Both the position numbers and the translations under genes were made by a program. The notes beneath the pieces are model-generated. The model was not told the DNA's origin. It saw nothing but the letters and a program-made list of their open reading frames with translations, and made no database searches. Shown one piece after another: positions 31,233 to 35,512 of a stretch of DNA of 35,512 nt. The stretch's first letter is position 1. Each line of letters starts with the position of its first letter. The stretch covers positions 1 through 35,512 of the forward strand of contig JANTGI010000016.1 of assembly GCA_024762995.1 (NCBI GenBank), given 5' to 3'. Source of the stretch: Saprospiraceae bacterium (GTDB taxonomy: Bacteria > Bacteroidota > Bacteroidia > Chitinophagales > Saprospiraceae).

Positions 31233-32486
31233 TTATCGTCTCATCGCCTCAACCGGATCAAGCCGAGAAGCATTGAAAGCAGGAATAAAACCGGCCAAAA
31301 TACCGACGATGGCGGAGATGCCGATACCCCACAAAATATTATTGAAAGAAAGGAAAATATCGTATTTAAAGGCTTTAGAGATGAAAATAACGGCAATCCG
31401 CACAAATAGTAGGCCCAGTAATCCCCCCAAAATACTTAAGACGACTGATTCTACCAAAAACTCCAGCAAGATAAACCATCGCTTGGCCCCCAGTGCCTTT
31501 TTGATACCGATGATATTCGTCCGTTCTTTTACGGACACAAACATGATGTTGGCCACAGACACCATCCCCACTAAAATCGCAAAGCCTCCAATAATAAATC
31601 CGGCAATATTCATGGCACTAAAAATACCCGAAATCATATTCGTCAATAAAGTCATCGTATTCAAAGAAAAATTACTTTCCTCCCTTGGACGCAAATGTCG
31701 GACGGAACGCAGTACTGACGTAATTTCATCTTTCATATCATCCACGGACACTCCTTCTTTGGCTTTGACCATTAGATTACCACCCCCAAAGAAAAACTTC
31801 GTATTCAGATTAGCCACTCTCGCCGCTAGCGGCATGGACAGCAAAATGGCATCATCATAATTCATGATACTGACAATTTCATTGCCTTTTTTCTTAATCA
31901 CTCCTATTATTTTCAACTTTGCCCCTTTGTACTTTATTTCTCGACCTACCGGATCTAATGCTCCAAACAAAGTCTCGGCTACATCCGCCCCAATAACGAC
32001 CATATTCGCCCCGGAGTGATATTCAGAATAAGAGTAAAATCGACCTTTATCGTATTCCAAAGAAAACAGGTCCGAATACTTATCGGTGACCGCCACCATG
32101 GCGACATCCTTCATGGATTGATTCCGATACTTTAAAGTCTTGTTGCCTAGATAAATGCTATAAGCGGTATATTGGGCTCCTTGCAGACGATCTTTTAACT
32201 GTTTGAAGTCCCGATAAGAAGGATTAGGTCTGCGGCTGTATTTCCAAAATTGGGAACGATTCATGGATGCCCAAGGCACCTTACTCACATAGACGACATC
32301 TTTTCCTAAAGTCTCCAGACTTCCTTTGACATTTTCTTCCAAGGAATCTACTGACGCAAATACCGCAATAATACAAAAAATACCCACAGAAATACCTAAG
32401 AGCGATAGGGTCGTTCTTAATTTGTTGGACATCAGCTGATGAATGGCTTGCTGTACCGCTTCCCATGAAATTTTGAGTAATTGCAT
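31233..32486 (-). CDS. MacB/FtsX-type ABC transporter permease
   Basis: This 417-residue protein has the MacB layout: one N-terminal helix (about 27-47, L-S-L-L-G-I-S-V-G-I-F-C-I-I-A-V), a large periplasmic MacB-PCD domain (about 50-285), then three helices forming the FtsX domain with the signature V-K-E-R-T-N-I-I-G-I-K-K-A-L-G-A and the end F-N-A-S-R-L-D-P-V-E-A-M-R. Such permeases couple ATP hydrolysis by a MacB-type ATPase to export or mechanical transfer of lipoproteins, toxins or peptides. No ATPase gene is in the window. It starts 92 nt after the sppA stop in the same direction and may be co-transcribed. Confidence 0.93.
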   Translation of the reverse strand: MQLLKISWEAVQQAIHQLMSNKLRTTLSLLGISVGIFCIIAVFASVDSLEENVKGSLETLGKDVVYVSKVPWASMNRSQFWKYSRRPNPSYRDFKQLKDRLQGAQYTAYSIYLGNKTLKYRNQSMKDVAMVAVTDKYSDLFSLEYDKGRFYSYSEYHSGANMVVIGADVAETLFGALDPVGREIKYKGAKLKIIGVIKKKGNEIVSIMNYDDAILLSMPLAARVANLNTKFFFGGGNLMVKAKEGVSVDDMKDEITSVLRSVRHLRPREESNFSLNTMTLLTNMISGIFSAMNIAGFIIGGFAILVGMVSVANIMFVSVKERTNIIGIKKALGAKRWFILLEFLVESVVLSILGGLLGLLFVRIAVIFISKAFKYDIFLSFNNILWGIGISAIVGILAGFIPAFNASRLDPVEAMRR

Positions 32487-32529
32487 TTTTACCGTTTATG
32501 TGATTCCGTTTGGTCGAAGGAATTGGGCC

Positions 32530-32577
32530 TACCGTCATACCGCTACACCGCTACACCGCTATACCGTCATACCGCTG
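32530..32577 (-). repeat. family C 8-bp period repeat after sppA
   Basis: On the plus strand six units TACCGTCA, TACCGCTA, CACCGCTA, CACCGCTA, TACCGTCA and TACCGCTG lie in perfect 8-bp register, ending one base from the sppA stop at 32579. Because it lies between sppA and the permease gene it would be in the same transcript if they are co-transcribed. Confidence 0.82.
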
Positions 32578-32578
32578 T

Positions 32579-34348
32579 TTAATAGTCAATTCGTACAGGC
32601 ATCCGCATTTGGATTCCTTTCATTTCTTTGAGCGATTTCAAATCGAGATAAAGCGGCGCCAAATCCCCCAATTCTTCTTTGATAATTTGTTCACGTACCT
32701 GGGTGACTACTTTCTTACCGGTCAATTCTTCCACAATGCGTTCCATTTTATTCTTTATTTTGGGATATTCAACAATCTTTGCTTCCGCCAAATCAGCTCG
32801 CTTTTCGGCTTCCGCAATGGCTGCATCCAAATCACCAAATTCATCGACCAAACCATTAGACTTGGCATCCACGCCTGTCCAAACACGTCCTTGAGCTATT
32901 TCATGGACTCCATCTACAGTCATTCCACGACCTTGGGCCACCCTGGACAAGAAGGTCGCATACATCGTATCAATCATGTTTTGAAACATGAGCGCATTTT
33001 GACCTTCAATCGGGAAATAGCCATTGATGGGCACGGCATTCTTATTGGTTTGGACGGTATCATAATGAATACCCAACTTGTCATTCATAAATTCTTGGGT
33101 ATTCGGAATCATGGCAAATACCCCTATTGAACCGGTTATCGTATTAGGCTCCGCATAGATTTTATCTGCATTACAGAGCATATAGTAACCACCGGAAGCG
33201 GCCACATCACCCATGGATGCAATCACCGGAATACCCTTTTCTTTGATGAGTTCTATCTCTCTCCACATACTTTCGGAAGCCACGGCACTACCGCCACCGG
33301 AATTCACCCGCAAAACGAGCGCTTTTACCTTATCATCTTTTCTAATCTTGCGCAGAATTTGAACATATTGCTTATCTCCTATCTTGCCTACGCCTCCTTT
33401 ACCATCGACGATGTTTCCTTCGGCATAGACCACAGCTACTTTATCTTTTCCTTTATGTTTCCATTTTATAGTTTGATAATATTTAGCCATCATCATCACC
33501 GGTATTTTCTTTTTGGCTTCGATACCCAAACGATGTCTCAGATTGTTATCTAACTGATCCCAATAAAACAAAGAATCCACCAACCCCATCTTTAAGGCCT
33601 GCCCGGCTTGTTTTAGCGCAAGCGTATCCGCATATTGCCGCAAGGTAGGCTCCGGGATATTCCTAGACGCAGAAATATCTTTAATAAACACATCATAAAG
33701 ACCTGTAATATAACGTCTTACCTGCAACTTGCTAGGCTCGCTCATATGGGTGTAGCGGAATGGCTCCGTGGCACTTTTAAACTTCCCGGCATAAAACACC
33801 TGTGCTTTAATCCCCAGTTTATCCATCGCTTCCTTATAAAAACCGGTCATTCTTGCAAATCCCCGCAACTCGACATTGCCCAGCGGATTTAAGTAAACCT
33901 GGTCGGCCACCGATGCCAGATAGTAAGCCCTTTGGGTATAAAACTTGCCATAAGCGACGACGAACTTACCGGACTCCTTAAAGTCTTCCAGCGCCCGACG
34001 AAGCCGAGATTGGGTGGCACTGCCATTGGAAGAATACATTCCGGTCAGCAAAATTCCGGACACTTTAGGATCCGTCTTAGCATGTTCGATGGTTCTCACT
34101 AAATCTTCCAGCCCCAAGGTACTTTCTTCTTCCAAATTAAACGCTTGAAAGCCTCCTTCCTTCACATTATTGGTCCTTTCGGGAATAGGAATACTCATAT
34201 CCAGCTTTAGGAGAGTGCCTTTTTTAGCCCTTACTTTTTTGGGACCGGAAAAAATAGCCATCATAAAGAAAAAACCGATAATAGCCATGATCGCCAAAAT
34301 AAATCCTAAAGCGGCCGCGAAAGTAGATTTCACAAAAAAGTTTTTCAT
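32579..34348 (-). CDS. sppA: signal peptide peptidase SppA, 67K type
   Basis: This 589-residue protein is the two-domain (67K) form of the membrane-anchored serine/lysine protease that degrades leftover signal peptides. One N-terminal helix (about 11-31, [17 protein letters not shown]) anchors it. The catalytic lysine is Lys191 in [10 protein letters not shown], matching Lys209 of E. coli, and the serine is Ser385 in D-V-A-A-S-G-G-Y-Y. The substrate-groove segment [10 protein letters not shown] is conserved. It is the first gene of a probable sppA-permease unit. Confidence 0.97.
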   Translation of the reverse strand: MKNFFVKSTFAAALGFILAIMAIIGFFFMMAIFSGPKKVRAKKGTLLKLDMSIPIPERTNNVKEGGFQAFNLEEESTLGLEDLVRTIEHAKTDPKVSGILLTGMYSSNGSATQSRLRRALEDFKESGKFVVAYGKFYTQRAYYLASVADQVYLNPLGNVELRGFARMTGFYKEAMDKLGIKAQVFYAGKFKSATEPFRYTHMSEPSKLQVRRYITGLYDVFIKDISASRNIPEPTLRQYADTLALKQAGQALKMGLVDSLFYWDQLDNNLRHRLGIEAKKKIPVMMMAKYYQTIKWKHKGKDKVAVVYAEGNIVDGKGGVGKIGDKQYVQILRKIRKDDKVKALVLRVNSGGGSAVASESMWREIELIKEKGIPVIASMGDVAASGGYYMLCNADKIYAEPNTITGSIGVFAMIPNTQEFMNDKLGIHYDTVQTNKNAVPINGYFPIEGQNALMFQNMIDTMYATFLSRVAQGRGMTVDGVHEIAQGRVWTGVDAKSNGLVDEFGDLDAAIAEAEKRADLAEAKIVEYPKIKNKMERIVEELTGKKVVTQVREQIIKEELGDLAPLYLDLKSLKEMKGIQMRMPVRIDY

Positions 34349-34417
34349 ATTAATTATTTCTGTTTTTAAACGGTAAAGACACCCGTAAAAGAAGTCTCCC
34401 CTGATACAAACACGCCA

Positions 34418-34442
34418 TTTGTGACATGATAATAGTCACAAA
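34418..34442. promoter_or_regulatory. 8-bp inverted repeat in the sppA upstream region
   Basis: TTTGTGAC (34418-34425) and GTCACAAA (34435-34442) are perfect inverted arms separated by 9 nt. The GTGAC half-site resembles the Crp/Fnr operators elsewhere, but the spacing (N9 between GTGAC arms, not N6 between GTGA and TCAC) differs. It lies 70 nt before sppA. The remaining 390-nt divergent region holds no gene. Confidence 0.4.
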
Positions 34443-34668
34443 AAGCACTAAAAAAGGGAACTGCAGTCTTACCTACAAAGTAAATTACGGCAGTATTACA
34501 GTAATTTTATTTTTTTTCTTACCTTGCGGAAAAAATTACAGAACGACACAAATGTAACAGAAATCCAGAAATTGACTTTCTTTTTTTCGATTAACGGTCA
34601 ATTCTATGGGATAAGTGGTAGAAAATACATTTTATGTAAAAAAATGTACATTATTACTTACGCGAGAC

Positions 34669-34700
34669 ATTGTTTTTCTAGGTGAAGTTGCCTATTTTTG
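34669..34700 (+). promoter_or_regulatory. promoter of the choice-of-anchor L gene
   Basis: ATTG (34669-34672), near the -33 TTTG, is followed by a 20-nt spacer and a perfect -7 box TATTTTTG (34693-34700). The leader to the ATG at 34771 would be about 65 nt and is A/C-rich near the start. Confidence 0.68.
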
Positions 34701-34770
34701 ACTTGTCTCTCCAAACAATAGCGCGTAGCTTCCCAAGAGCAAACAACAAAAACAAACAAACAAGCAACCG

Positions 34771-35512
34771 ATGACGAACAGTACTAAGCTACTGCTAAGC
34801 CTATTTTTTTTGGCGTTGAATCATAGTATTCAGGCCCAATTAAATGTGATTAGCGCCGGCGGCACTTCCTTCACCCCCGAAGAGCTCATCACCAATGTTT
34901 TTCTAGGTGAAGGGGTCACAGTAACGAATATCACTTACGCCGGCAATCCCACCCAGGTGGGTTATTTTAACGGAGCCGTTGCGGACATCGGGCTAGATCG
35001 CGGTATTGTCATGACCACCGGTCAAGCGGCAGATGCTGCCGGACCACAATCTGACCTACCTAGTAGTATGGCCGGTACCAGCAACACAGACCCCGATTTA
35101 GTGACCATCGGTCAAGTCATCCAACCGGGCGCCGATGTGAATGATGTCGCTGTTTATGAAATCACCTTTATTCCGGTAGCGGACACATTGAGATTTAGAT
35201 ATGTTTTTGCTTCCGAAGAATATCCGGAGTATGTTTGCACCCAGTTTAATGATGTTTTTGGCTTCTTTATTTCCGGGCCCGGCATCAGTGGCGCTTATTC
35301 TAATTCTTCCGAAAATATCGCTCTAATCCCTGACCCTAGTGATCCGACCGGACTTACATTTACTACGGACCCTGTATCAATTAGCAATGTCAATAACGGC
35401 AATCCCAACAATACCGGATGTGTGCCCAGCTACCCCATGTATTATAATGACAACGAAGGCAGCCTAAATCTAGCCTATGACGGATATACCCACGTTTTTA
35501 CTGCGCAAGCGA
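34771..35512 (+). CDS. choice-of-anchor L domain secreted protein, 5' part
   Basis: The gene runs off the window end; 247 codons are visible. A signal peptide (M-T-N-S-T-K-L-L-L-S-L-F-F-L-A, cleavage after I-Q-A-Q) is followed by the choice-of-anchor L domain: T-N-V-F-L-G-E-G-V-T-V-T-N-I-T-Y near residue 40, G-I-V-M-T-T-G near residue 80, and F-R-Y-V-F-A-S-E-E-Y-P-E-Y near residue 145, followed by D-V-F-G-F-F-I-S-G-P-G. Such proteins are large surface proteins, often with repeated adhesion domains and a C-terminal T9SS or other anchor, which would lie outside this window. The function is probably in adhesion or surface structure (inference). Confidence 0.93.
   Translation, partial: MTNSTKLLLSLFFLALNHSIQAQLNVISAGGTSFTPEELITNVFLGEGVTVTNITYAGNPTQVGYFNGAVADIGLDRGIVMTTGQAADAAGPQSDLPSSMAGTSNTDPDLVTIGQVIQPGADVNDVAVYEITFIPVADTLRFRYVFASEEYPEYVCTQFNDVFGFFISGPGISGAYSNSSENIALIPDPSDPTGLTFTTDPVSISNVNNGNPNNTGCVPSYPMYYNDNEGSLNLAYDGYTHVFTAQA

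Overview
The window looks like a chromosomal segment of a Bacteroidota bacterium, most likely in or near the Saprospiria (class-level placement is inference). Signs of the phylum are several secreted proteins with type IX secretion (T9SS) C-terminal sorting domains, a choice-of-anchor L protein, the rpmB-rpmG-DUF4295-ftsY gene order, many promoters with the Bacteroidota -7 box TAnnTTTG, and start codons that mostly lack a Shine-Dalgarno sequence. It is mostly ordinary core genome: no phage, IS element, CRISPR array or secretion-gene cluster is visible.

Layout. 1-1.7 kb: an ECF sigma factor overlapping its putative membrane anti-sigma partner. 1.7-9.2 kb: a D-2-hydroxyacid dehydrogenase, uracil-DNA glycosylase, then a sulfur block on the minus strand (a small rhodanese, a persulfide-dioxygenase-like MBL enzyme with two rhodanese domains, a Cys/Met-metabolism PLP enzyme) and an acyl-CoA carboxylase beta subunit. 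9.3-13.5 kb: an unknown secreted protein, a DUF2892 membrane protein, an Omp28-like T9SS protein and two overlapping Crp/Fnr regulators. 13.7-18.2 kb: tRNA-Arg(ACG), L28, L33, DUF4295, FtsY, and a two-gene membrane Fe-S (HdrD/GlpC-like) unit. 18.4-23.7 kb: a CBS-pair protein and three envelope or secreted proteins (two T9SS cargo, one OmpA-like). 23.8-31.1 kb: an unknown cytosolic protein, a lone receiver protein, a PPP-type phosphoesterase, then a small secreted protein followed by argS and glnS. 31.2-35.5 kb: a MacB-type permease and SppA on the minus strand, and the 5' part of a choice-of-anchor L protein.

The best candidate for something new is regulatory. Three minus-strand genes that belong together in sulfide/persulfide metabolism (rhodanese, MBL-rhodanese, DUF2892) each have a GTGA-N6-T(C/T)AC palindrome exactly 22-23 nt upstream of a TAnnTTTR -7 box, the geometry of a class II Crp/Fnr-activated promoter. 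The two Crp/Fnr proteins encoded in the same window carry the CRP-type recognition helix S-R-E-x-x-S-R, which reads GTGA. This suggests a local sulfur regulon with its likely regulators.

The second theme is repeated DNA. The 12-mer GCTTGCGCNAAA occurs 11 times on either strand, inside and between genes, far above chance, like an uptake-signal or chromosome-organising word. Three intergenic repeat families (A: GCAGCTTGCTGC hairpins with compensatory variants; B: 36/39-bp double-hairpin units; C: an 8-bp period oriented with the upstream gene) repeatedly begin within a few bases of stop codons.
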